Shown one piece after another: positions 19,821 through 29,762 of a DNA stretch of 64,000 nt (position 1 is its first letter; each line of letters begins with the position of its first letter). The position numbers were made by a program, and so were the translations under genes. Under the pieces are notes generated by a model. The model was not told the DNA's origin, searched no databases, and was given only the letters and a program-made list of their open reading frames with translations. Source of the stretch: Calvatia gigantea (taxonomy: Eukaryota > Basidiomycota > Agaricomycetes > Agaricales > Lycoperdaceae); NCBI GenBank assembly GCA_025093985.1, contig JACAAK010000019.1, positions 186,001 to 250,000 of the forward strand, given 5' to 3'.

Positions 19821-21635
19821 TTAAAAACCCGACTGATTCTTTTTAGAGCTGTCCTTCTTCTGAGCCAAAGCCAAAATCTTTGCAAGCTGACTGGCCAGGT
19901 CGTCAGAATCGTCTTCTTCATCGGACGCTGGTTCAGGATCTTTAGCTTTGCGTGATTTCGCAGGCTTAGTGCCAGATAGCAATGTTTCAATTGTGTTAAG
20001 GTGGCCTTTTAGATTTTCTAGTTCTAAGCCGCGTCTATTTAACACTTGCTTGCTCTCTTCAATTATACTATCTCTAGTATCTTTAAGTTGGTTTGTGTAG
20101 ATGGAAATCTCAGGTGCGCGACCATAAGATTGGTAGGGACCTAGATCAGGTACTTCCTCTTCTTGAGGCAATTCGGGTTGCATGCCTAGGCATACCAATA
20201 GCGTGTTTGGTAAGTACTTCGCTACAATAGCCTTAATAGACATCCCTTCAATTCTAGGTATGGGTGAGCCGTCCGCAAATCTAAGTTGATTTCCGTCGAC
20301 TTTAATTTTTCCATCTTTCACGTCCTGGTCTTTTTCTGGACATGCGAGCCAACGATGCTTTGGATCGAAACAATAGTAGCATCCTCTGCCTATCCCGGCT
20401 GCGGCCTCGTTATTCTGTCTCGGCTGTCCCTGACCATAGTTTACAGGGTTTGCAGGACGCGTAAATTTTGTCTGCATTGTAGCTTTCATGGAGTCCATAA
20501 AACTCTGCATATTTTTCTGATTAACAGCCAGAGTATCTTTTAGATTAGCGATTTCTTCGCGTAAGTCCGACTGCTGCTCAACAGGTTCGTGTTTTACTTG
20601 CGGTGGTATAGCTCGAGACATAGTCTCCGGATTGTTATCGTATTTTAACGCTTTAGCTATGGTCTTTCCACTGACCAGCTCTACTGCTTTAGCAACGACT
20701 TCAGTCCAATCATATGGATCTTCGCCTCGGGCCACGCCTCCTGCGCGAGCGCGACCGTTGATACTTAATCTAGTATTCAAGTTCTCTTGGAAGTGTTTAT
20801 CTAGACTTCCAACAAACATTTCTACCAGTTCACGGTTCGTTACGAGCGGCGGATTTGTTAGACATTTTTCTGCTTGTAACGAGAACTTCCTCTTGAAAGC
20901 TAAGAGGCGTTCTTCGTCAAACATACTAATGTGTTTGTATTCTTGTCCTAATGCTCGTAATCTAGCCACTGAACCTTGTTCTTCTGCTACGAGCTCTGGA
21001 TACTCCTGCTTCAAACGATCTTTAAAACCGTTCCAGTCTGGAGTTATATATTCCGGGAAGCTTGTCCATTCATCTCGTACGCTAGGCTCTACATAGCTAA
21101 CGGCCCATTTTACTTTATCTTCCATGTCTGTGATACTAGAGACATCGAATAAGCATTCTAAACACCATAGGAAGTCTCGGAGTGTAGCTCCTCGACCATC
21201 CCATACTGGGGCTCCCGTAGCCATAGGGTTTGGCATAGCAGGGCTAGGCATAGTGTTTGGCTGATTTGAGTTCGTTTGAGAGGTAGTTTGGGTCTGTGGT
21301 TGTGCCGGTATTGGCAAGTTTCGCACTAGATTAGGTGAAGGGTCCACGGAAACAGCAGGATTTACTGTTCGTGAAGTGCGTTTGCGAGCTGAACTTTCGC
21401 CAAGAGTGTCTGAGTGTTGAGAACGGCGGGCATTTCTAAGCAACTGCTCTGGATTATCTAGCTTCGGTAACGGCTCTGTTCTTCTAGAATTTTGAGTCTC
21501 TCGACCTTTGGGTTTTGTTTTGTTCTGTTCTGGTACAGGATGTGAAGTAGCAATCTGTTTTTTATATGCTCCGGGTGGAGGCCCGAAGCTCGTTTTGAGA
21601 ACGGTAAAAGGATGTGGAAATAAAGTGGCTCTCAC
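19821..21635 (-). CDS. gag of Fam3-A
   Basis: 604 codons, intact. The N-terminal 180 residues are basic and Pro/Thr-rich. A capsid-like domain includes Phe-Leu-Trp-Cys-Leu-Glu and Trp-Thr-Ser-Phe-Pro. One CCHC knuckle (Cys-Tyr-Tyr-Cys, His, Cys) lies near residue 410. A Lys/Glu-rich C-terminus ends at TAA 19821-19823. It would build the particle. The start is 30 bp inside the LTR boundary, overlapping the region just past the primer site, so the true start may be an internal Met. Confidence 0.85.
   Translation of the reverse strand: MRATLFPHPFTVLKTSFGPPPGAYKKQIATSHPVPEQNKTKPKGRETQNSRRTEPLPKLDNPEQLLRNARRSQHSDTLGESSARKRTSRTVNPAVSVDPSPNLVRNLPIPAQPQTQTTSQTNSNQPNTMPSPAMPNPMATGAPVWDGRGATLRDFLWCLECLFDVSSITDMEDKVKWAVSYVEPSVRDEWTSFPEYITPDWNGFKDRLKQEYPELVAEEQGSVARLRALGQEYKHISMFDEERLLAFKRKFSLQAEKCLTNPPLVTNRELVEMFVGSLDKHFQENLNTRLSINGRARAGGVARGEDPYDWTEVVAKAVELVSGKTIAKALKYDNNPETMSRAIPPQVKHEPVEQQSDLREEIANLKDTLAVNQKNMQSFMDSMKATMQTKFTRPANPVNYGQGQPRQNNEAAAGIGRGCYYCFDPKHRWLACPEKDQDVKDGKIKVDGNQLRFADGSPIPRIEGMSIKAIVAKYLPNTLLVCLGMQPELPQEEEVPDLGPYQSYGRAPEISIYTNQLKDTRDSIIEESKQVLNRRGLELENLKGHLNTIETLLSGTKPAKSRKAKDPEPASDEEDDSDDLASQLAKILALAQKKDSSKKNQSGF
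19824..19830 (-). promoter_or_regulatory. Predicted -1 frameshift site, gag to protease (GGGTTTT)
   Basis: The minus strand in the gag frame reads TCG GGT TTT TAA. G-GGT-TTT fits X-XXY-YYZ in phase and is followed at once by the gag stop. A -1 slip enters the protease frame, with Leu-Ser-Gly-Ser before its first Met. Confidence 0.72.
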
Positions 21636-21646
21636 ACTGAAACTCC

Positions 21647-21663
21647 CCTCGCGGTGGGCTCCA
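21647..21663 (-). other. tRNA-type primer binding site of Fam3-A
   Basis: The minus strand reads TGGAGCCCACCGCGAGG, starting 2 nt after the 5' LTR. TGG pairs with the CCA end of a tRNA. I did not assign the tRNA. Confidence 0.75.
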
Positions 21664-21665
21664 GA

Positions 21666-22972
21666 TAAAGAGGCAGAAATAGAAATACTAAATGTGATAT
21701 GGATGTTCGGCTTAGATTAAGCTGACGGAATAGATTTTTAAAGATTTCTGCACAAGGCAAGTTTGTGGGGAGGCAATCTGACAATATGAGGGACAATTCC
21801 ACAAAATAATGCGAATCAACGACGTGTGGAGAACACTAGAATAGCTAACTACCTTCGCTAAGAAGAGTAAAGCCAAGTTACACTGTAAAAAGTGCAACTC
21901 GTGTCCTTTATCCAAGAAGTTAACAAGACACAGAACCTCAGGTACTCCCTAAGCTTCACCCTTATCAAGTTAACGACCAGAAGCGCACTGTCCTACACTT
22001 GTGATACTCCAAGTACCAGGGTGTAGCGATGCAATACACTCTTAATCTAAGCTCACTTCACGAGTAAGCCCAAGGTCTTCTTCTTAGATCAAAAGGTCTC
22101 AATCCTAGCTCAAGTCACTTAGTCTAGTTAATCTCGAAAGAACTTATTACTTTGCTTCGCTCAGGCACAATAGATCGCTTTTCACTGCGCTCTGAAGGCT
22201 GGGCAATGGCTAGTAGGTTCCTTGCCACGTCTGACACCTCAGAGGGGGTTTATATATTATTTGGGTGCTCGTTATGACAAGACAATGATTACACAACTAG
22301 GAACATATTATCAAGCAAGGTACAAACCGGTAGATTAGATCGCGCGCCAAGAGAGCCGCAACCTGTTAGATTAGTGAAACATTGGAAATACAGAAGGATT
22401 CTGGGTATCCGTTTGTTCCGGGCTGTGTTTTAGCCCGTTCTCTGGGTCTGCATTCTTCTCTAAATATGTAGAACATCTAAGATTTCGGACGTCGCATGAA
22501 CTGTTCTCCTACGTGTCCCTGTGGATTGTACGCGAACGCGTCCATACGTGTCATTAGTGCTGAGTGATGTTCGTTAATCTAACAATGGTGGCATTTCCTT
22601 GTGAACACGCCGATCAGCCTTTTAGATTAAGCACGTCGGACTTATTTCTCGAGTCTAGACTCATTGGAGGGGTCCCGTAGCTCTATATAGACGCATTGGA
22701 ATGGTTTTACCGCCTGGTCCGGCCGGAATCACGACTGGTCATATGGTACACTGTTAGAATTGCTTTTTGTTAAGCACAGTGGTCATCCCGTAGCCGCCGC
22801 TATCCGTCATCAATGGTCATAGTGTTCTACAGTGATCGAGTACTCTTTTATTATACTGTTGGGCTCTTAGATTAGGTTGTACTACTACAGGAAGGTTCGA
22901 TGCAATCGTTAGATTAGGCTTGTATGCCTTAGATTAGCGATTTTCATGCGTGAAAACGGCTTTGCCGTTACA
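21666..22972 (-). repeat. 5' LTR of Fam3-A
   Basis: 1307 bp, equal in length to 8664-9970 and differing at about 13 sites, nearly all C/T or G/A at CpG. It carries the same octamers and TATA box. The right end adjoins the second TCGG copy. Confidence 0.95.
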
Positions 22973-22976
22973 TCGG

Positions 22977-24750
22977 GTAAGACAATAACATTTTCGTTGT
23001 CATTGTCATCATCTGGGGTGTGATCTGGTCGACGTGAGAGGGCATCGGTGGCAGGTATTTTGGTTCCTGGGACGTGTTCAATTGCGAAGTCGAAGTGTGA
23101 GAGGAAACCAAGCCATCGAGCTTGTCTTCTGGAGATATTTTGGGGTTTTCTCCAAAAGGTGAGGTTCTTGTGATCAGTTCGTATGGTTACGCGATGTTGG
23201 GCTCCTTCTAGGTAATGTCGCCATTCTTCTAGTGCCGTGATTATGGCAAGGAGTTCCCTGTCGTGTATTTCGTAGTTTCGTTGGGTAGGATTGAATGCTT
23301 TGGATAGGAAAGCTACTGGGTGGTAGTTTCCATTCATGTCTTGCTGTGATAAGACTGCTCCTAAGGCATATTTTGAGGCATTGGTTTCGATAAAGAAGGG
23401 TTTTGTTTGGTCTGGCATCAGCAAAACGGGTTTCTTCATGAATTCGGATTTTAGTTGGCTGAAGGCTTCGTTTGCTTTGTATTCCCATTCGAATTTCTTT
23501 GTTTTGGATAGAAGAGCATTAAGCGGTCGAGAGATGTCGGCATAGCGATGTATGAATTTTCGGTAGAAGTTACAGAATCCCATGAATTTTCTGACATCGC
23601 GGGTAGTGCGGGGTAAGGGCCATTCTTCTATTCCACGGAGTTTGGTGTTGTCCATTTCGATCTTGTCGGGGGAGATTATCATGCCGAGATATTCTAGATG
23701 GGTTTTATCAAATTCGCATTTTTCTAGTTTCAGGTATAGATCGTTGTCTTTCAAGATCTGGAGTGCTTCCAAGGTAAGGCGATCCATTTCTTCCTGAGTT
23801 TTTGCGTAGATGAGAATGTCGTCCATATAGATTATAATTCCTCCTTTATCTAGCATTTTTGCGAATATGGTGTCCATTATCTTTTGGAAGGTGGCTGGGG
23901 AGTTGCACATTCCAAAGAACATGACGTTTGGCTCGTAAAGTCCGATTGGAGTTTTGAATGCGGCTTTCCATTGGTCTCCTTCTCGAATACGGATGTTGTT
24001 GTATCCGAGTCGGACGTCCATTTTTGTGAATAGTTTTGCTCCTTGAAGTTTGTCCATAATTGTTGTTATCATAGGAATAGGGTACGCATTCTTCTTGGTA
24101 TGTTTATTTAGGTAACGGTAATCTTGGCATGGCCGAAGTTTCCCGTCCTTCTTTCCTACGAAAAAGAAGGATGAGGCCATGGGAGATTCAGATTCTCGGA
24201 TGTATCCTTTTCGGAGGTTTTTGTTTATGAACTTCTTGAGTTCTTCGGTTTCAAGGGGTGATAAGGGGTACGTTTTCCCTAGTTCTGGTTTAAAGGTATC
24301 CAAGAGTTCGATTTTATGGTCGTATGGTCTGGGAGGGGGGAATCGTTCGGATTTCTTTGTGTCGAAGAGTGAAGCGAATTTCTTGTATTTCCTGGGTACC
24401 TTTGTATCGGTTTTTGGGGTTGATTTTTGTGCGAGACTTGTAGCTTGGGTGATCTTCGTATTGATTTCAAGTTCATGTGGAGTTTGAGTGATTTCGTAGA
24501 GTTCATGTTCCAAATGGAATTCGTCGAAATCAATGTTTTCCAAGTAGAGTTTGAGTTCATCGATAGAGAGTTCAGGTTCTTCCAAATGGACGATCGCTTC
24601 AAAGACTTTTACAGCAAGTGGGTCAAAGTCTTCATCTAGGTAGGTGTAGCGTTCGGTATCATTCATTCCATGGATATCTAAGGCGATTTCATTGATGGTG
24701 GTAGGTCCGTTTGTGGATTTTACGATTAAGGGTATGATGTTGTCGTTGTT
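22977..24750 (-). pseudogene. RT and RNase H of Fam2-B (pol, 5' part)
   Basis: Open from just after the TGA at 24751-24753 to the Fam3-A insertion. RT motifs are [16 protein letters not shown], and Tyr-Met-Asp-Asp (23818-23829). RNase H shows Phe-Phe-Ile-Glu-Thr-Asn-Ala-Ser; Asn (23380-23382) sits where the first catalytic Asp is normal. Arg-Glu-Leu-Leu-Ala-Ile and Arg-Thr-Asp-His-Lys-Asn follow. It ends in an Asp/Asn-rich linker before the integrase. The sequence left of the insertion, at 8659, continues the same protein. Confidence 0.9.
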
Positions 24751-25190
24751 TCACCATTTGAACTCTTGAGTAGTCCAATTTATGTCTGGGTTCGTTTGTT
24801 GTAGCCATGGGTATCCTAGGATTAGATCTTTAGATCCTATTCCTGAGACGTAGGCTTCGAATTGGCATTGTTTTCCATCAATTAAAGCGTTCAATTCTAC
24901 GCTTTCATAGATTGACCCATTTTCGTTGGGAGTTCCATCCGCATTGGATACTTTGATAGGATGTTTGATAGGGCGTGTTCGTAGTCCATAGGTATTTGTA
25001 AAATTCGAGGAGATGAAGTTTCCTTGGGCTCCCAAGTCAATTAGAGCAGTGACTGGGATATTTCGTAGATGGTTCTGATTGAGTTTGATAGGGAGGAAGA
25101 TTGATGCTTTATTGTCCGAGGTAGGGAGTTTTATTAGATTGATTTGTGGGTCACCCAGCGATTCCTTTACAGGATCAGGTGACACCTTCA
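24751..25190 (-). pseudogene. Protease of Fam2-B with altered active site
   Basis: A retropepsin-like domain, with Ile-Leu-Gly-Tyr-Pro-Trp-Leu as the second motif. The first motif reads Ile-Asp-Leu-Gly-Ala (25033-25038) where Asp-Ser-Gly is expected; TTG from TCG would be a CpG change. Fam2-C has Asn-Ser-Gly at this place. It is entered from gag by a predicted -1 shift. It ends with TGA 24751-24753, after which pol continues in the same frame, so this stop is probably a mutated CGA. Confidence 0.82.
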
Positions 25191-26621
25191 AAAATCCCCG
25201 AAGGGCTTGAGCGTTGGATCAGAGATATATGCTTCTCTGAATTCCATTCTTTCGTCCGTTGGGAGTTCTCTGATCATTGCTTGGATATCGAGTGCAGAGA
25301 TCTTTCGGGTTTGATTTGGAGCGGCACCGGAGTAGTTCCTGGAAGCTTGAGGTTGTGAGGGTTGTGCATAACGGGGTGGTTGCATGAATCTTCTTTGTGG
25401 CGGGTGGGGTCGTCTAGGAGGTGGTTTTTCCTTGGACAGGTTTGGGTCAGGATTTGGACAATTGCTGATAAGGTGTCCAAATTTTCCGCAGCCTATGCAT
25501 TTCCCAGCTTTGTAGCGAGCGACTTGCTCAGCAGTAAATACAGCGTTTAATTGTAATTCCGGGTCATCCAAGTCATAGCCTTCATGAGTGTAGTCTTGCT
25601 CTGGAGGATACAGTTCTTCGTCTTCGTAAGGTGGTTCGTAGGGGTCTTGAGGTTCTGCCTGTACTTCGTGTATGGTTCGTGCAGGTTGGCGATTTGATTG
25701 AAAACGAGTGTGGTAGGTTGGTTGGAAGCGGGGTGGTTGGTAGGGGGTTGGGTTTCGAGGGAAGTTTCTAGGCCACATTGCGTCGGCTTGACGATTGACA
25801 GAGTCTCGTCGTACTGCATCGGTATACCATTCAGCAATGGTTTTGGGTGGTCCTTCTTTTCTAGTCCATACTTCTCTTGCGAGATTAGGATTGAGTCCTC
25901 GTTTATATTGTTCAATTAATGCTTCATTGTCTTGAATTCCTCCGATAGATGCAAGGCGTTGGAATTCAAGATTAAAGTCTGCTGCAGAGGACTTATTTTG
26001 CTTCAATTCGTACCATTGTCTTTGCGCAGTGATTTGTTCGTCTACTGGAGTGAAGTGTTTCAAGATTTCAATTTCGAATTCTTCGAAGGTAGAGTATCTC
26101 CAAGGGATGGGCTTTCCACGGGCATCGGTAATTCAGCTTTTGTAATATTGTTCAGACCAGGATCCGGCTTTCCCTTCGACCATAAGGCCGAGGACAAATC
26201 TGATCTGTCGTTGGTCATCCGTAAATGCTCTAGGGTTCATTTCGAGATAGTTTTTGACTAGCATCCACCAGGTTTTAAATCGGGGGTTTGTTCCGTCGAA
26301 GTTTGGTGGCTTTTGTCCGATTTCTTTTGAATTCCCATCGTTTCCTACAAATTGAATGGCTGGAGTACGATGTCTTCATCGACCTCCTCCTTCTCTTCCA
26401 ATGGAGAAAGAGGACGGAGTGAATGAACCATGGCTGGAGTTTTGTGAAGAGGGAGGGGAGGGAGAGGGCGCTCTTCCTTGTCGACCTCTACGGGGAGGAT
26501 CTTCTCCAGGTGTTCTTCGTCGTCCAATTCCGAAGATGGGAGTTGTAGCTCCTGATCGAGGTGGTGGTTGGTTGGTTGGTTCATTATTTGTTTCAGTTTG
26601 TGTTTGAGTGGAAGTAGCCAT
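25188..26621 (-). pseudogene. gag of Fam2-B
   Basis: From ATG 26621, a Thr/Gln- and Pro-rich N-terminus leads to a capsid-like domain with Phe-Asp-Gly-Thr-Asn-Pro and Trp-Trp-Met-Leu-Val. One CCHC knuckle (Cys-Ile-Gly-Cys, His, Cys) lies near 25490. The stop is TGA 25188-25190. Two in-frame TGA codons (26376-26378 and 26133-26135) sit where CGA fits. The frame is also open upstream of the ATG to a TGA at 26907-26909 and beyond to 27263, so the protein could start further upstream. Confidence 0.82.
25191..25197 (-). promoter_or_regulatory. Predicted -1 frameshift site, gag to protease of Fam2-B (GGATTTT)
   Basis: The minus strand in the gag frame reads GGG GAT TTT TGA. GGATTTT is a known slippery heptamer in some plant RNA viruses, though it lacks three identical first bases. 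The -1 frame continues as the protease. Fam2-C has GTATTTT at the same place. Confidence 0.6.
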
Positions 26622-27402
26622 GCCTTCGATCTCTGGATGAATTGGTTCTTGTGATTCAAAGCCCGGGATATCTGGGTATTTGAGGGTGTCTGGAGTGTAT
26701 ATAAGATGGGTTCCTTCTCGATTGAGGATGTCTTGGAGGTCAGATGGATGTTCGGGCAGCTGATGGAACGTCTCGTTGTCTTCGTCGTCTTCAAGGACGG
26801 ATGGTAAGATGTGGGGGTTTTCAATTCCGAATTGGGAGGGGGATACGGCTCTGGATGGCGTCTGTGGCGGTGACTCTTGAGATGGGCCTTGCTCGGGCGA
26901 ATCGGGTCAAAAATAGTCGAATTTGCCACTTTGTGTTGGTTTCGGTGGTTCAGGCTCAGTGGATTTTCTAGTAGGTGCTGGTAATTCTTGTAGTAGTTTT
27001 GGTTTTTGTGATCTAGTGCGTGGGGTATGATAAATCCTTTCTAAGAATGGTGCAGAAGGTCCTTCTGGTTGATGAGTTTGTTTAGGCGGGGGAGTAGTAG
27101 GAGATTCGAATGAGTGTTGGGTTGGTGTATGGAATGATCGTTCTGGAGATGAGGAAGGAGGGTGTAAGGGACGTTTCCCTTTTCGCGACGTGGTGAAGAA
27201 AGACAGATAGCGGTAGCCAGGCCCGCTCTTCTCAACACTACTTGGTGGAGGACAGATAAACAAGTCAGTGGACCCGAAGTTCCACTCTTCTTAACCCTAT
27301 TACCGGGAAGGCTTCTCAACGTCAACTGGACAGAGGGATAGTCGGCAGAAGCTGGCCGTAAGAGACTGGAGTCGTATAGAAACGAGAGAAAGGAGGTTTT
27401 TG
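26622..27402 (-). other. Leader of Fam2-B
   Basis: The stretch between primer site and likely gag start. It has Pro-rich open frames (26907-27263 and others), but I could not decide whether they are translated. Fam2-C has a decayed equivalent at about 55279-56133. Confidence 0.5.
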
Positions 27403-27412
27403 AGGTTATTCT
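27403..27412 (-). other. Predicted self-priming site of Fam2-B
   Basis: The minus strand reads AGAATAACCT, starting 2 nt after the 5' LTR. It is the exact complement of AGGTTATTCT in the R region (plus strand 27649-27658). That segment starts 34 nt from the TATATAAA box (27685-27692), close to the expected RNA start. There is no TGG to pair with a tRNA end. Confidence 0.75.
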
Positions 27413-27414
27413 TA

Positions 27415-28039
27415 TGTTATGTGCGTTACCTTACTTCGCAACCGGGCCCGGATCGTCTCCACTCAGAGAGAGGTTCAACGCTATAGCCCAGGAGTATTTG
27501 ACAAGTCTCAATGACTTCTGTGCAGGCTTCGGATCGCTCCCTCGAGTAGAAGCTCGCGCTTGCCTGAGAAGTCCGAGTTAAATGTCACTGCAGTCCCCAA
27601 GGTTGTTAGCCTTGTAGCAGACGAGCGAAGATAAGGAAGCTTGTTACTAGAATAACCTAAAGTAATACAAAGTACTACTTAAGGTTTATATACTAGCTAC
27701 GAATAAGAGATGAGAGATTACGTAGTAAGTAGATATGAGTCAATGAGAACTACTACGGGTTAATTGGTAATCTAAGGAATCGTAGGGATAGGTGAAATGA
27801 ATAGAAGAATGAGTACGAGTCATAAGAAGACGGAGTCAGGTAAAGAGAAGTACAATGGTGGAAAAGATGAAGGTGAAACAGGAACATGACTCAGGATGAA
27901 TCATAAGAAGCGAAGGTAGAAGTACATGTGATAAATAAATAAAGAACGGACCGGGGTATACAGGAAGAAGAATGGAAAGTCTGTACGGAAAGTTAATACA
28001 TTGATGCGAAGAGTCTGGGGGTGTGGTAAGTTCGTAACA
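27415..28039 (-). repeat. 5' LTR of Fam2-B
   Basis: 625 bp. On the minus strand it begins TGTTACGAAC and ends CATAACA. It holds the minus-strand TATATAAA box (27685-27692). The right end adjoins the duplication CCAGA, after which Fam1-B pol resumes. Confidence 0.95.
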
Positions 28040-28044
28040 CCAGA

Positions 28045-29760
28045 AGCTTAATGGATGGCAAGCAAAATGGTACTTAAGACTACAGGACTATGACTTCACA
28101 CTATGACATATGCCTGGCAAAACAAACACAAAGGCAGATTTACTGTCCCGAATTCGCCAAGAACCAGACAAGGAAAACAATGGAGCAATCACTATGATCT
28201 GAGAAAGTTGGCTACAAAACAAACCAGAAGATGAAGAAAAATCTAAAGAAACCATCCTACTCTGTGCAGAATTATTCATCACACCAACATTCATGGACTG
28301 GATAAAAGCAAATCACCGAAAAGACACAATCATCACCATGAAGCTTCTAAACAAAGAACCTGACATCACAGAACATAATGGAGTTATCTACAGAGGAAGC
28401 AGCATATATGTGCCACCAGACCCTGCACTTCACAAAGAAATCCTACACCAATACCATGATGCACCAGATGCAGGACACCCAGGACAACATAGAATGATCA
28501 AACTGATTACCAGGAACTATTGGTGGCCATCCATATGAAACAATGCCAGAAAATATGTCAAAGGATGTCAGAATTGTCAAAGAAACAAACCTCACATCAC
28601 ACCATTGAAAACGCTGCTATACCCACTCCCAATACCAAATAGGCCATGGGAAGAGATAAGCATCAACCTCATTGGACCATTGCCAGAATCAGAAGGGAGG
28701 GATGTGATCCTGGTTGTTGTTGATCATTTCACAAAAATGATATGACTCATGCCAACAAACACAGATGTATCATCAAAGGGAATTGCACAGCTCTACAGGA
28801 ATGAAATATGGAAGCTACATGGAGTACCACAGAAAGTCCTCAGTGACCGAGGACCACAGTTCATGTCAGAATTCACTGGAGAACTGTTCAAAGGATTGGG
28901 AATAGAACGAACTCTATCAATGGCCTACCATCCACAAACAGATGGGCAAACAGAATGAATCAACTAAGAGGTCGAAATGTACCTTCGTCTGTACTGCAAC
29001 TACGAACAGGACAACTGGGTAAATTGGCTATCCATGGCCAAGTTCCAGTACAATGACAAGAAATACAGTGGAACACAGGAAACACCATTCTACCTCAATT
29101 ACAGACAGCATTCCTGGAAAGGGAAAGACCACAGAGTAACAAACAACCCCAGTAGTACCGAATTCCTGAAACAACTATGGAAGGCAAGAGAAAACTCCAT
29201 GGCAGCACTATGATCTTATCAGGAAAAGATGAAACAGATCCACGACAACAGCAAGCTGCACATAATGCAATACCAAATCGGAGATAAAGTGTGGTTAGAG
29301 AATGCAAATATCCATACCAATCAGCCATCAAAGAAGCTAGGCCAGAAACGGTATGGGCCTTTCCAAATCAAGGAAAAGATAGGAGAAGTGGCATACCGGC
29401 TTGCACTACCAGAAGAATAGGCCATCCATGATGTGTTTAATGAGCAGCTATTAACCCCAGTACAGAAAGCAGCATTCCCAAGACAACAGAAGTTACCAGT
29501 GTCTAAACCAGTGATCATCAACAATGAAAAGGAGTATAAAGTAGAGGAGATCTGAGGACGACGAAAACGAGGATGGGGTTATCAATTATCAGTACACTGG
29601 AAGGGATATGACAACAAGGATGATATATGGACAGTGGAGTCAAACCTAACAAATGCTCAAGACACAATATCAGATTACCAAAAGAGGCATCTGGAGGATA
29701 CTCATAAAAAAAGGGGCAGAAAAACCAAAAAATCATTATCCAGCCAAAGGAATTAACCAG
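28045..29760 (+). pseudogene. RNase H end, integrase and chromodomain of Fam1-B
   Basis: Continues pol after Fam2-B. A His-Met-Pro-Gly-Lys-Thr-Asn linker leads to the zinc domain (His-Pro-Gly-Gln-His and Cys-Gln-Asn-Cys). Core residues are in Val-Val-Asp-His-Phe, Ser-Asp-Arg-Gly-Pro-Gln-Phe, and Gly-Gln-Thr-Glu. A GPY/F module (Arg-Tyr-Gly-Pro-Phe) precedes a chromodomain (Val-His-Trp-Lys-Gly-Tyr, with Trp and Glu-Ser-Asn-Leu). At least seven in-frame stops interrupt it, most of them TGA where Arg or Trp fits. Confidence 0.85.
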
Positions 29761-29762
29761 AC

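Larger units (their letters stand above)
8664..22972 (-). mobile_element. Fam3-A: 14.3-kb LTR element with two antisense spliced genes
   Basis: Flanked by the 4-bp duplication TCGG (8660-8663 and 22973-22976). The LTRs are exactly 1307 bp each and about 1% different, mostly at CpG. In its own direction the order is LTR, tRNA-type primer site, gag, protease, RT-RNase H, integrase without chromodomain, a 4.8-kb 3' region carrying two genes on the opposite strand, purine tract, LTR. It is the youngest layer by nesting and is CpG-rich. Gag and protease are open. Pol has three TGA codons where CGA is expected. Confidence 0.96.
4581..28039 (-). mobile_element. Fam2-B: chromodomain Ty3/gypsy element, split by Fam3-A
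   Basis: Flanked by CCAGA (4576-4580 and 28040-28044) and bounded by two 625-bp LTRs that differ at only about six sites. Without Fam3-A it is about 9.15 kb. In its own direction the order is LTR, self-priming site, long leader, gag, protease, RT, RNase H, integrase, chromodomain, a 3' accessory module of overlapping frames ending in a zinc-finger frame, LTR. It is much less decayed than Fam1-B, but has TGA stops at CGA positions in gag and pol and a changed protease active site. Confidence 0.96.

Noticed and set aside
26907..26909. In-frame TGA conserved in Fam2-B and Fam2-C leaders, as possible readthrough
   Set aside because: CGA-to-TGA change is so frequent here that the same change in both copies is likely without any programmed event.
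26345..26929. 194-codon minus-strand frame over the Fam2-B gag start
   Set aside because: It overlaps the gag frame that continues into the capsid and knuckle. Low-complexity Pro/Ser sequence keeps the other frame open.
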